From Elusimicrobiota bacterium (GTDB taxonomy: Bacteria > Elusimicrobiota > Elusimicrobia > Elusimicrobiales > UBA9959): 47,323 nucleotides of DNA. Below the pieces are notes generated by a model. It made no database searches. It had not been told where the DNA came from and was given only the letters and a program-made list of their open reading frames with translations. Position numbers and translations under genes: made by a program. Shown here in pieces: positions 24,302 to 32,737 of this stretch (the first letter of the stretch is position 1; each line of letters opens with the position of its first letter). The stretch lies in NCBI GenBank assembly GCA_016207645.1, contig JACQPH010000023.1, positions 1 to 47,323 on the forward strand. The letters are read 5' to 3'.

Positions 24302-24928
24302 TTAAATTTCATGCCGGATAATGTTTATCTCTATGCGCCTGTTCCCGGAGCGGCCTTCGGGGTTGTCGTTGGACCTTACGGGCTTGAATTCCCCGTACCC
24401 CACCGCGGAAAGTTTCTCCGGGGCCACGCCTTCCTTTATGAAGAACTGCAGCACCGAGAAAGCCCTGGCCGAGGAAAGTTCCCAGTTGGACCTGAAACGG
24501 AGGGTGCGCCCCAGCGGCCGGTTATCCGTGTGGCCCTCTATCTGGATCGGGTTGGGCAGGTCCTTGAACACGGCGGTCAGGCGGTGCAGGTGGGGGAAAG
24601 AGGAGGGCTTCAGCACGTCGCTGCCGGGCTCGAAAAGGATGGGGTCGGAGAAGTTGATGCTGATCTTGTTGGCCGAGATCTCGACCTGGGCTATCTGCTG
24701 GATGCCGTTCTTCGAAAAAAGGGTGCTCACTATGGTCGTGTCCCTGCCGAAGGTCTCCTCGATGGCTTTCTGGCTGAACTGCGTGTCTATCTTCTTGGAG
24801 CTGTAGAAAGCGAACAGGATCATGAAGAAGATCATCAGGTAGCTCATCATGTCGCCGTAGGTGATGGCCCACAGCGCGCCGCGGTTGAGCTCGTTCTCCA
24901 GTTCGTCCTCGCGTTCATAGTAGCGCAT
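24302..24928 (-). CDS. motB: MotB-type stator protein (OmpA-like peptidoglycan-binding domain)
   Basis: 208 residues. There is one N-terminal transmembrane helix with the MotB signature WAITYGDMMSYLMIFFMILF. D26 matches the proton- or sodium-binding aspartate. A short linker precedes an OmpA-like peptidoglycan-binding domain (IEGHTDNRPLG, ELSSARAFSVLQFF, LSAVGYGEFKPV, NRRIEI). In the family MotB anchors the MotA ring to the cell wall and conducts ions. It lies 3 bp after motA. The protein is shorter than E. coli MotB (308) but near the size of many minimal MotB proteins. With no flagellar genes nearby, it could power the FliG-like fusion protein encoded at 17.3 kb or act elsewhere. Confidence 0.93.
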   Translation of the reverse strand: MRYYEREDELENELNRGALWAITYGDMMSYLMIFFMILFAFYSSKKIDTQFSQKAIEETFGRDTTIVSTLFSKNGIQQIAQVEISANKISINFSDPILFEPGSDVLKPSSFPHLHRLTAVFKDLPNPIQIEGHTDNRPLGRTLRFRSNWELSSARAFSVLQFFIKEGVAPEKLSAVGYGEFKPVRSNDNPEGRSGNRRIEINIIRHEI

Positions 24929-24931
24929 AGT

Positions 24932-25711
24932 TCAGGGTTTGCCGGCGACGCCGTGCCTGACGCCCTCCATCGCCTGGTAGCCGCGCAGGTGCATCTCTAT
25001 CAGGTGGGGGGTCTTGCCGGACATGATGTCCAGCACGCCCTCGAGGATGAGCTGGAGCACCAGGGTCTCCTCCATGGCCCGCAGGCGGATCTTGTTGGCC
25101 ACCGGCACGCAGAACATGTTGGAGAAGCCGATCCCGAACAGGGCGGAGGTGATGGCCACGGCCATCGAGCGGCCTATCGCGGCGGGGTCCGAGATATTGC
25201 TCAGCGTCTGGATGATGCCGAACAGCGTGCCGATCAGGCCGAACATAGGGGACAGCACGCCCATGGTGCGGTACAGATTGGAATCCTCGCTCACATCGAG
25301 GCGGCGCAGGCGGATCTCCTCCTCGAGGATGCCCCGCGTCTCGCGCGACTCGGCGCTCACCATGGCCACGCTGACCGCCCGCTTCAGGAACCCGCCGGCG
25401 AAAGCCGGGTCGGTGTTCGTCAGCGCCATGATGCCGCCCTGCTTCTGAGCGGTCTCGGCCATGCCCACCAGCGTGCGGACCGTAACGTCCATGGGGGGGG
25501 CCTTAGGCGCGTAGAAAATATCCAGGAGCGCCTTTAAGCCGGCCAGGAAGCGCTTGTAGGAGGTATTGATGATGGTGGAAGCCAGCGTGCCGCCCAGCAC
25601 GATCACGATGCCGTGCGTGTTCAGGATATTGCCGGCGACACCCGAGGAAAAGGCGCCCCAGACCATAATGGCCGCGCCGGCCACGAAACCGATTATCGTC
25701 ATTAAGTCCAT
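24932..25711 (-). CDS. motA: MotA-type stator protein (proton channel)
   Basis: 259 residues with four predicted membrane helices: two near the N-terminus (IIGFVAGAAIMVWGAFSS, GIVIVLGGTLASTIIN) and two after a ~110-residue cytoplasmic loop (YRTMGVLSPMFGLIGTLFGI, IGRSMAVAITSALFGIGFSN). MSPMFGLIGT-type and PVANKI sequences carry the conserved channel prolines. The cytoplasmic loop is highly charged (ESRETRGILEEEIRLRR), the part that in flagellar MotA pushes on FliG. MotA over ExbB or TolQ is favoured by length, the large loop and the MotB partner. It is first in a six-gene operon (motA-motB-HK-RR-RR-RR). A G8 run on the plus strand (25493-25500) inside the gene encodes two prolines. Confidence 0.93.
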   Translation of the reverse strand: MDLMTIIGFVAGAAIMVWGAFSSGVAGNILNTHGIVIVLGGTLASTIINTSYKRFLAGLKALLDIFYAPKAPPMDVTVRTLVGMAETAQKQGGIMALTNTDPAFAGGFLKRAVSVAMVSAESRETRGILEEEIRLRRLDVSEDSNLYRTMGVLSPMFGLIGTLFGIIQTLSNISDPAAIGRSMAVAITSALFGIGFSNMFCVPVANKIRLRAMEETLVLQLILEGVLDIMSGKTPHLIEMHLRGYQAMEGVRHGVAGKP

Positions 25712-25866
25712 AGGTATAGCTCTCCGGTAAAGACCGTCGCCGCTTCTTTTATTGTAGCGAAGGCATGTTTCCGAAACTTTACATATATATATTATAAAAT
25801 TGCGCAGGCTTTTTCCTTTTTGATACCATATAAAAAAAGAGCGGCCATTTTTACCAGGAGCCCAAT
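25712..25866. promoter_or_regulatory. AT-rich divergent intergenic region between motA and the acyl-CoA dehydrogenase
   Basis: This 155-bp gap is strikingly AT-rich for the window, with ACATATATATATTATAAAAT near 25780-25800 and CCATATAAAAAAAG near 25827-25840. Both flanking operons must start here. A TACAAT hexamer points toward motA and a CATATAA toward the dehydrogenase, but neither has a convincing -35. AGGAG lies 7 nt before the dehydrogenase ATG. Confidence 0.5.
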
Positions 25867-27021
25867 ATGGATTATTTACTGACCGAGCAGCAGGTGATGA
25901 TACGCGACCTCGCCAGGAAGATAGCCGAGGAGAAGATCCGGCCCGTGGCGGCCCATTACGACGAGACCGAGGAATTCGCCTGGCCTATAATGAAGGTACT
26001 GGCCGACAGCGATCTGTTCGGCGTCTACCTGCCGGAGCAGTACGGCGGCCTGGGCGGGGGCATCCTGGACATGTGCCTGGTGACCGAGGAGCTCTCGAAG
26101 GCCTGCGGCGGCATAGCGCTGGGCTACGCCGGCACCGGCCTGGGCGCGCTGCCGATCCTGCTGCACGGCTCCGAGGAGCAGAAAAAGAAATACCTGCCGG
26201 ACATCGCCGCCGGAAAGAAGCTGGCCGCTTTCTGCATCACCGAGGCCGAAGCCGGCTCCGACGCCGGCTCCATAAAGACCACCGCCCGGAAAGAGGGCGG
26301 CAAATATATCCTTAACGGCACCAAGCAGTGGATCACCAACGCCGGCGAGGCGGAGATCTACACGGTGATAGCCAGCACCGACAAGAGCAAAGGCGTCCGG
26401 GGCGCCAGCGCCTTCGTCGTCGAGAAAGGCACGAAGGGCATGGAGTTCGGCAAGAAAGAGAAGAAGCTGGGCATCCGCGCTTCGGCCACGCGCGAGGTCA
26501 TCTTCACCGACTGCGAGATACCGGCCGCCAACCTCATCTCCCGGGAGGGCATGGGCTTCGTCATAGCCCTGAAGACCTTCGACTGCTCCAGGCCGGGCGT
26601 GGCCGCGCAGGCGGTGGGCATAGCCCAGGGCGCCCTCGACCACGCCCTGGACTACTCCCGGACCCGCGTGCAGTTCGACCAGCCCATCTCAGCCTTCCAG
26701 GCCGTCCAGCATATGCTGGCCGACATGGGCACCCAGGTGGAGGCGGCGCGCGCGCTGGTCTACGCCACGGCGCGCATGGTGGACTCCGGCGCGAAGTCGG
26801 TGGCGAAGGAATCCGCCATGGCCAAGCTTTTCGCCAGCGAGGTGGCCATGAAGGTCGCCACCGACGCGGTGCAGATCTTCGGCGGCTACGGCTATATGCG
26901 CGACTACCCGGTGGAGAAATATATGCGCGACGCCAAGATAACGCAGATCTACGAAGGCACCAGCCAGATCCAGCGCAACGTGATAGCCGCCAGCATGATA
27001 AAAGAGGCCATCAAGAAATAA
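25867..27021 (+). CDS. Short-chain acyl-CoA dehydrogenase
   Basis: A 384-residue flavoprotein of the butyryl-CoA dehydrogenase type. Family motifs in order: EQYGGLGGG, FCITEAEAGSDAGS (FAD and substrate loop), the KQWITNAGEAE region, SRPGVAAQAVGIAQGAL, QAVQHMLADMG, and QIFGGYGYMRDYPVEKYMRD. The catalytic base E363 is in QIYEGTSQIQRN, as in short-chain enzymes. It heads a tight operon with etfB (2-bp gap) and a ferredoxin-domain etfA. That set matches the layout of bifurcating butyryl- or caffeyl-CoA dehydrogenase complexes, in which NADH oxidation drives both enoyl-CoA and ferredoxin reduction. The acyl-CoA substrate cannot be told from sequence alone. Confidence 0.93.
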   Translation: MDYLLTEQQVMIRDLARKIAEEKIRPVAAHYDETEEFAWPIMKVLADSDLFGVYLPEQYGGLGGGILDMCLVTEELSKACGGIALGYAGTGLGALPILLHGSEEQKKKYLPDIAAGKKLAAFCITEAEAGSDAGSIKTTARKEGGKYILNGTKQWITNAGEAEIYTVIASTDKSKGVRGASAFVVEKGTKGMEFGKKEKKLGIRASATREVIFTDCEIPAANLISREGMGFVIALKTFDCSRPGVAAQAVGIAQGALDHALDYSRTRVQFDQPISAFQAVQHMLADMGTQVEAARALVYATARMVDSGAKSVAKESAMAKLFASEVAMKVATDAVQIFGGYGYMRDYPVEKYMRDAKITQIYEGTSQIQRNVIAASMIKEAIKK

Positions 27022-27023
27022 GC

Positions 27024-27806
27024 ATGCACATCATAGTCTGCATAAAACAGGTCCCTAATACCACCGACGTCAGGATAGACCCGGTGACGAACACCCTCAT
27101 CCGCGAGGGCGTGGAAAGCGTCATCAACCCTTTCGACGCCTACGCCATCGAGGAAGCCGTGCGCCTCAGGGAGCGCTGCGGCGGCAGGGTCACCGTCCTC
27201 ACCATGGGCCCGCCCCAGGCCGAGAACGCCCTGCGCGAGGCCATAGGGCTCGGCTGCGACGAGGCCGTGCTGGTCAGCGACCGGAAGTTCGCCGGCTCCG
27301 ACACCTGGGCCACCAGCTACACGCTCGCTTCCGCGATAAAGAAGATAGGCGATTTCGACGTGATCCTCTGCGGCAAGCAGGCCTCCGACGGCGACACCGC
27401 CCAGGTGGGCCCGGGGATCTCGACGCACCTGGACATCCCGCAGGTCACCTATGTTAAAAAGATAGAGGAGATCTCCGCCGAAAAGGCGAAGGTCGAACGT
27501 ATGACGGAAGAAGGCTACGACGTGGTGGAAACCCCGCTCCCCTGCCTGTTCACCGTAGTGAAGGAGCTCAACACGCCGCGCATGCCTTCCCTCAAAGGCA
27601 TGCTGCGCGCCAAGTCCGCCAAGCCGCTGAAATGGACGGCCGAGGACATAGAGGCCGATCCGGCCGCGCTGGGCCTGGACGGCTCCCCCACGCGCGTCAT
27701 AAAGATCTTCACCCCCGAGCCCAGGAAGGGGGGGGAAATGCTCAAGGGCGACACGGCCGACGTCGCCGCCGAACTGGCCGAACTGCTCAAGGACATAGCG
27801 CTCTGA
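27024..27806 (+). CDS. etfB: Electron transfer flavoprotein, beta subunit
   Basis: 260 residues. It begins MHIIVCIKQVPNTTDVRI, followed by IREGVESVINPFDAYAIEEA, VTVLTMGPPQAE and the adenine-nucleotide segment CGKQASDGDTAQVGPGI. The signature VETPLPCLFTVVKELNTPRM is diagnostic of EtfB. The ATG begins 2 bp after the dehydrogenase stop, and the stop overlaps the etfA start (TGATG). EtfB binds the bifurcating FAD in NADH-dependent bifurcating Etf proteins and AMP in ordinary ones. The IREG..NPFDAYAIEEA region resembles the anaerobic, dehydrogenase-linked group. Confidence 0.94.
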   Translation: MHIIVCIKQVPNTTDVRIDPVTNTLIREGVESVINPFDAYAIEEAVRLRERCGGRVTVLTMGPPQAENALREAIGLGCDEAVLVSDRKFAGSDTWATSYTLASAIKKIGDFDVILCGKQASDGDTAQVGPGISTHLDIPQVTYVKKIEEISAEKAKVERMTEEGYDVVETPLPCLFTVVKELNTPRMPSLKGMLRAKSAKPLKWTAEDIEADPAALGLDGSPTRVIKIFTPEPRKGGEMLKGDTADVAAELAELLKDIAL

Positions 27807-29005
27807 TGGCTTCCATAACCATATTGCTGGACAACTGCACCGGCTGCACGCTCTGCGTGAAGGCCTGCCCTTTCGGCGCCATCCACATGGCGAACAGGAA
27901 AGCCGTCATCGACATGGCCAAATGCACTTTCTGCGGCGCCTGCGTCGAGGCCTGTAAATTCTCCGCCATAGAGTTGAAGAAGGAAGCCGGCGGGAAGAAG
28001 GACCTTTCCGGCTACAGGGACGTCTGGGTCTTCTGCGAGCAGAAGAAAGGCGCGGTACAATCCATTTCCTTCGAGCTTCTCGGCGAGGGCCGGAAGCTGG
28101 CCGATAAGCTCGGAGTGAAACTAGCCGCGGTGCTGCTGGGCAGCGGCATGGAAGCGGCCGCGGCGGAACTGGGCTGGCGCGGGGCGGACAAGGTCTACCT
28201 CGTGGACCATCCGGCCCTGAAATCCTACCAGGACGACCCTTACACCGAAGTGCTGGTGAAACTGGCCGGGGAGTACAAGCCGGAGGCCGTGCTCTGCGGC
28301 GCCACCACCATAGGCCGGAGCCTGGTCTCGCGCGTGGCCATAAAGCTGAACGCCGGCCTCACCGCCGACTGCACCGGGCTCGACATAGACCCGAAGGAGC
28401 GCCTGCTCCTCCAGACCCGCCCCGCCTTCGGCGGCAATATCATGGCTACCATCATCACCCCCAACCACAGGCCGCAGATGGCCACGGTGCGGCACAAGGT
28501 GATGAAAGAGGCCCCCGTAGACAGGACCCGCCGGGCCGAGATAGTAAGGAAGAGCTATCCCGAAGAGGTTTTCAGCTCCCGCACCAGGCTGCTGGATATC
28601 GTGGAGGAGATCGGCGAGACCGTGAACCTCTCCGAAGCCGACATCATCGTTTCCGGCGGCCGCGGGATGGGGGGGAAGGAGGGCATCGCCCTGGTCGCGG
28701 AACTTGCGAAAACGCTGGGCGGCGCCGTCGGCGCCTCGCGCAGCGCGGTGGACGCCGACTGGATACCCTATTCGCACCAGGTAGGCCAGACCGGGAAGAC
28801 GGTCTGCCCCAAACTTTACATAGCCTGCGGCATTTCCGGCCAGATCCAGCACCTGATAGGCATGCAGTCCTCCAAGGTCATCGTGGCCGTCAACAAGGAC
28901 CCCGACGCGCCCATCTTCAAGATAGCCACCTACGGCATAGTGGGCGACGTCTTCGAGCTGCTCCCGGCGCTCACCAGGGAATTCCGCCGCGTGCTGAACA
29001 AATGA
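27806..29005 (+). CDS. etfA: Electron transfer flavoprotein, alpha subunit with N-terminal 2[4Fe-4S] ferredoxin domain
   Basis: 399 residues from the ATG that overlaps the etfB stop by one base. Residues 1-55 are a ferredoxin domain with two complete cluster motifs: C11, C14, C17, C21 and C40, C43, C46, C50. After a linker comes EtfA proper ([40 protein letters not shown]). The FAD domain has [36 protein letters not shown] and [16 protein letters not shown]. Ferredoxin-fused EtfA is known from the Acetobacterium caffeyl-CoA reductase (CarE) and from lactate dehydrogenase-Etf complexes, where the complex bifurcates electrons. By architecture this one should do so too. Biochemistry is untested. 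Confidence 0.94.
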   Translation: MASITILLDNCTGCTLCVKACPFGAIHMANRKAVIDMAKCTFCGACVEACKFSAIELKKEAGGKKDLSGYRDVWVFCEQKKGAVQSISFELLGEGRKLADKLGVKLAAVLLGSGMEAAAAELGWRGADKVYLVDHPALKSYQDDPYTEVLVKLAGEYKPEAVLCGATTIGRSLVSRVAIKLNAGLTADCTGLDIDPKERLLLQTRPAFGGNIMATIITPNHRPQMATVRHKVMKEAPVDRTRRAEIVRKSYPEEVFSSRTRLLDIVEEIGETVNLSEADIIVSGGRGMGGKEGIALVAELAKTLGGAVGASRSAVDADWIPYSHQVGQTGKTVCPKLYIACGISGQIQHLIGMQSSKVIVAVNKDPDAPIFKIATYGIVGDVFELLPALTREFRRVLNK

Positions 29006-29031
29006 ACCGCGCCCGCACCAAGCGTTGTATT

Positions 29032-29200
29032 GTAACTACTCAGGCAGCTGATGGGGTTCGGGTCGGCCGGGGTTTTGCCCCGCGAACCCCGGAAGAGGGA
29101 AACCCTTGCGTCGGTTTCCCCCCGCCAGGCGGGGGCCCCCCTTCCGCAAGGGGTTCGCGAAACAAAACCCCGTCCGACCCTCCACTACCTGCATAGTTAC
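29032..29200. mobile_element. Miniature inverted-repeat element, copy 2 (MITE-like, 169 bp)
   Basis: This is the reverse complement of the element at 4344-4557, without the 46-bp insert. Terminal repeats are GTAACTACTCAGGC on the left and GTAACTATGCAGGT inverted on the right. ATTGTA occurs at 29029-29034 and 29201-29206, a possible 6-bp target duplication that overlaps the terminal GTA. The element lies 27 bp after etfA and fills most of the gap before the HEAT-repeat gene. Internal GGGGTT/AACCCC hairpins could terminate the etf transcript. Confidence 0.75.
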
Positions 29201-29230
29201 ATTGTATTATGGATTTCAAATCGGCCAATT

Positions 29231-30184
29231 ATGCCTAAAAACGGAAAACCCGGGATCGAATGGTGGATCTCCCTGCTCAGGGACCCGGACCCCGCCGTGA
29301 GGAAGAAAGCGGCCCGGGCGCTGGGCGAGCTCCGGAAGCCCCAGGCCTTCGGCCCGCTGGTGGAGGCCCTTAAGGACCCCGATGAAAGCGTGCGCGCCAA
29401 CGCGGTGACGGCGCTCGCCGCCCTGAAGGACCCGGCCGCGGCCGCGCCGCTCATCGCCGCGCTCACGGACCCCGGGGACGAGGTGCGCAAGTGCGCCGCG
29501 CTGGCCCTGGGCTCGCTCGAGGACAAAGCCGCGCTGGACCCTTTGATCAAGGCCGCCGCCGACCCTAACGCCGACGTAAGGAACCTCGCCGTCATAGCCC
29601 TGGGGAAACTTAAGGACCCGGCCATAATAAAACCGCTTATCGCCGCCCTGTCGGACGGGAGCGAGAACGTGCGGGTCTCGGCCGTGGGGGCGCTGGGCCT
29701 GCTGCGCGCCGCCCGGGCGAGCGGCCCGCTGGCCGGGGCCATCAAAGATCCCAGTCCGCAGGTGCGCAAAACGGCCATAGCCGGGCTGATACGGCTCGGC
29801 GAAGCCTCCACGCCGGCCCTGATAAAAGCCCTGCAAGCCCCGGGCGGGAACATGCGCTACCTGGCCGCGGGGGCCCTGGGGATCATCGGGGATAAAAGGG
29901 CGGTGGAGCCTTTGGTCGAAGCCCTCTACGACGAGAACCTCACCGTGAGGTTCGGGGCCGCGGAGGCCCTCGGCCTTATCGGCGACCGGGCGGCGTCGGG
30001 CCCGCTCATAGCGGCGCTCGGCGACAGGAACGACCTGGTGCGCATAGCGGTGGCGGTCTCGCTGGGGCAGCTCGGGGACGAAAAAGCCGTCGAGCCCCTG
30101 ATAGCCGCGCTGAAGGACCCTAACGCCCACGTGCGCACTTACGTTGTGGTGGCCCTGAAGACCATCACGGGCCGGGCTTTCTGA
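29231..30184 (+). CDS. HEAT-repeat (PBS lyase-like) protein
   Basis: 317 residues from ATG 29231, made up almost wholly of about ten 31-residue HEAT units of the phycobilin-lyase type, for example DPDPAVRKKAARALGELRKP, DPNADVRNLAVIALGKLKDP and DRNDLVRIAVAVSLGQLGDE. There is no signal peptide, enzyme domain or membrane helix. Such solenoids are protein-binding scaffolds, so no specific function is assigned. An in-frame ATG at 29051 would translate most of the miniature element as a 60-residue extension, which I reject. The repeats are unusually uniform, suggesting recent expansion or gene conversion. It stands alone between the etf operon and the malic enzyme gene. Confidence 0.85.
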   Translation: MPKNGKPGIEWWISLLRDPDPAVRKKAARALGELRKPQAFGPLVEALKDPDESVRANAVTALAALKDPAAAAPLIAALTDPGDEVRKCAALALGSLEDKAALDPLIKAAADPNADVRNLAVIALGKLKDPAIIKPLIAALSDGSENVRVSAVGALGLLRAARASGPLAGAIKDPSPQVRKTAIAGLIRLGEASTPALIKALQAPGGNMRYLAAGALGIIGDKRAVEPLVEALYDENLTVRFGAAEALGLIGDRAASGPLIAALGDRNDLVRIAVAVSLGQLGDEKAVEPLIAALKDPNAHVRTYVVVALKTITGRAF

Positions 30185-30235
30185 CCCGCCGGAGCCTGTA
30201 AAACCGGCTTTAAATTTGTTAGGCTTAACTGTAGC

Positions 30236-30252
30236 GGCGGACCACGTCCGCC
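30236..30252. repeat. Short hairpin in the HEAT-maeB gap
   Basis: GGCGGA-CCACG-TCCGCC is a perfect 6-bp hairpin, preceded by GTAGC and followed by AAGCCTGCGGCGC. No T-run follows, so it is not a typical terminator. The rest of the 150-bp gap holds nothing else I can name. Confidence 0.35.
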
Positions 30253-30334
30253 AAGCCTGCGGCGCAAGAAGATCGAACCAACAAGGAGCTGCGTTCACCG
30301 AACCCGTACCGGCGCAAGCGACACGGGAATAAAT

Positions 30335-32638
30335 ATGAGCCTATCTAAAAAAGACGCTTTGGATTATCACTCCTACCCCACCCCCGGAAAAGTCGAAGTC
30401 GTATCCACCAAACCCTGCTTTACGCAGAGGGACCTCAGCCTGGCGTATACGCCCGGAGTGGCCGACCCCTGCCTGGAGATAGAGGCGCACCCCGAGGACG
30501 TCTACAAGTACACCTCCAAGGGCAACCTGGTGGCCGTGATCTCCAACGGCACGGCCGTGCTGGGCCTGGGCGATATCGGAGCGGCGGCCGGGAAGCCGGT
30601 CATGGAGGGTAAAGGCATCCTGTTCAAGAGATTCGCCGACATCGACGTCTTCGACCTGGAGATGGAAAGCCATAACGCCGACGAGATCATCCGCGCCTGC
30701 CAGCTCCTGGAGCCGACCTTCGGCGGCATCAACCTCGAGGACATAAAGGCCCCCGAGTGCTTCTATATAGAGGAGACCCTCAAGAAGACCATGAAGATCC
30801 CGGTCTTCCACGACGACCAGCACGGTACGGCCATCATCTCCGGCGCCGGGCTCATCAACGCCCTGGAAGTGACGGGCAAGGACATCTCCAGGGCGCGCCT
30901 GGTGGTCAACGGGGCCGGGGCCGCCGGCTTCTCCTGCGCCGACCATTATGTCCGGCTGGGCGTGAAGCGCGAGAACATAATCATGTGCGACACCAAGGGC
31001 GTGATCTACAAGGGCCGCGCCGCCGGCATGAACAAATACAAGGAGAAATTCGCGGTGGACACGAAGCTGCGCACCCTGGAGGAGGCCGTGAAGGGCGCGG
31101 ACGTCTTCGTCGGGCTTTCCGTCGCCGACGTGCTCACCCCGGCCATGCTCCTCTCCATGGCCAAGGACCCCATAGTTTTCGCCATGGCCAATCCCAATCC
31201 CGAAATAGAGTACAAGCTGGCCGTGGCCACGCGCAAGGACATCCTGATGGCCTCCGGCCGCTCGGACTATCCCAACCAGATCAACAACGTGCTCGGCTTC
31301 CCGTTCATCTTCAGGGGCGCCCTGGACGTAAGGGCCACGCAGATCAACGACGAGATGAAGCTGGCCGCCACCCTCGCCCTGGCCGCCCTGGCCAAGGAGG
31401 ACGTGCCGGATTCCGTCAGGAAGGCCTACGGCGGCCAGAAGCTGCAGTTCGGCCGGGAATACATAATCCCGAAGCCCTTCGACTCCCGGGTCCTGATCTG
31501 GGAAGCTTCCGCCGTGGCCGAAGCCGCGATGAAGACCGGCGTGGCCCAGAAGCCCGTGGACATCGCCGCCTACCGCCTGCAGCTCGAAAAGCGCCTCGGC
31601 CGGGCCAGGGAAGTGATGCGCACCGTCATAGACAAGGCCCAGCGCAACCCCAAGCGCATCGTTTTCCCGGAGGGCGAGGAGGAAAAGATCCTGCGCGCCG
31701 CCCGGGAGCTCATGGACGAGAAGATAGCCACGCCCATCCTGCTGGGCAGCGAGGCCCGGATCAAGGCCTCGATAGCGGAGCACGGGCTGTCGCTCGACGG
31801 CGTGGAGATAGTGGACCCCGCCACCTTCAAGGGCCGGGCGGCCTACGTCGCCAGATATTTCAAGATGCGCGAAAGGAAGGGCGCCACCCAGCACCGGTCC
31901 GAGGAGATCATGCTGGGCAACAGGAACGCTTTCGGCGCGATGATGGTGCACATGGGCGACGCCGACGCCCTGGTCTCCGGACTTACGGACCATTACCCGC
32001 AGACCATCCGCCCGGCGCTGCGCGTGATAAAACTGCAGGAAGGCGTAAAAAAGGTCTCCGGGCTCTACATGCTGGTCATGAAAAAGGAGATCTACTTCCT
32101 GGCCGACACCACCGTCAACATCGACCCGAACTCGGAGGACCTGGCCGAGATAGCCCTGCTGGCCGCCGAGACCGCCAGGCGCTTCAACGTCGAGCCGAGG
32201 GTGGCGATGCTCTCTTTCTCCAATTTCGGCGGCACGGCCCACCCGCTGACCGACAAGATCGTGAAGGCCGTGGAGATAGTCAGGAAGAAGGCCCCGGACC
32301 TCATGATAGACGGCGAGATGCAGGCCGATACGGCCGTGGTCCCCGAGATCATAGAGTCCACTTATCCCTTCAGCACCCTTAAAGGGGGGGCGAATATACT
32401 GATATTCCCCAACCTGGAGGCCGGCAACATCGCGTACAAGCTTTTAAGCCGCCTGGGCGGCGCCGCGGCCATAGGGCCTATCCTCATGGGGATGAGCAAG
32501 GCCGTGCACGTTCTGCAGCGCGACGCGGAGGTCAGCGACATTGTGAACATGTCCGCCATAGCCGCCGTGGACGCGCAGGAGAAGGAGAGGACCGGCGCGA
32601 AGAAGACCCGGGTCGCGGCGGCCGCCCCGCGATATTGA
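30335..32638 (+). CDS. maeB: Malic enzyme (NADP-type) with C-terminal phosphotransacetylase domain
   Basis: 767 residues, the usual length of MaeB fusions. The N-terminal malic enzyme (about 1-420) has [13 protein letters not shown], the catalytic-Tyr region, [20 protein letters not shown] and the dinucleotide site [16 protein letters not shown]. The C-terminal domain (about 430-755) is phosphate acetyltransferase-like ([67 protein letters not shown]). Malic enzyme decarboxylates malate to pyruvate with NAD(P)H. In MaeB proteins the second domain is chiefly regulatory, sensing acetyl-CoA. It opens a central-carbon cluster with malate dehydrogenase, citrate synthase and an Ldh_2 dehydrogenase. 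Only a weak GGGA site precedes the ATG. Confidence 0.95.
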   Translation: MSLSKKDALDYHSYPTPGKVEVVSTKPCFTQRDLSLAYTPGVADPCLEIEAHPEDVYKYTSKGNLVAVISNGTAVLGLGDIGAAAGKPVMEGKGILFKRFADIDVFDLEMESHNADEIIRACQLLEPTFGGINLEDIKAPECFYIEETLKKTMKIPVFHDDQHGTAIISGAGLINALEVTGKDISRARLVVNGAGAAGFSCADHYVRLGVKRENIIMCDTKGVIYKGRAAGMNKYKEKFAVDTKLRTLEEAVKGADVFVGLSVADVLTPAMLLSMAKDPIVFAMANPNPEIEYKLAVATRKDILMASGRSDYPNQINNVLGFPFIFRGALDVRATQINDEMKLAATLALAALAKEDVPDSVRKAYGGQKLQFGREYIIPKPFDSRVLIWEASAVAEAAMKTGVAQKPVDIAAYRLQLEKRLGRAREVMRTVIDKAQRNPKRIVFPEGEEEKILRAARELMDEKIATPILLGSEARIKASIAEHGLSLDGVEIVDPATFKGRAAYVARYFKMRERKGATQHRSEEIMLGNRNAFGAMMVHMGDADALVSGLTDHYPQTIRPALRVIKLQEGVKKVSGLYMLVMKKEIYFLADTTVNIDPNSEDLAEIALLAAETARRFNVEPRVAMLSFSNFGGTAHPLTDKIVKAVEIVRKKAPDLMIDGEMQADTAVVPEIIESTYPFSTLKGGANILIFPNLEAGNIAYKLLSRLGGAAAIGPILMGMSKAVHVLQRDAEVSDIVNMSAIAAVDAQEKERTGAKKTRVAAAAPRY

Positions 32639-32737
32639 CAAAAAGCAATAAAGCGGCTGCTTTTGGTTACTTTTTCGCGGAACCGCAAGTATGGTAGTAT
32701 TATTTGAATTTAGCGATAACAAGGGTATGGAGGCTTC

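Noticed and set aside
21867-24305. An 812-codon open frame antisense to the histidine kinase, and similar long antisense frames (42532-45309, 24311-25537)
   Set aside because: They are shadows of GC-rich codon use: Gly/Arg/His/Gln-rich, no ribosome sites, no domain resemblance, and exactly opposite well-supported genes.
24932-25711. ExbB/TolQ instead of MotA
   Set aside because: The large charged loop, 259-residue length, channel-proline regions and a MotB with a peptidoglycan-binding domain next to it favour MotA.
29051-29230. A longer N-terminus for the HEAT-repeat protein starting at 29051
   Set aside because: The extra 60 codons are the miniature inverted-repeat element. HEAT homology begins after ATG 29231.
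32635-32663. TTGACA overlapping the maeB stop as a promoter for mdh
   Set aside because: A perfect -35-like hexamer, but no acceptable -10 lies 16-19 bp downstream. mdh transcription may start later, near the TATTAT around 32697, but this is not convincing enough to annotate.
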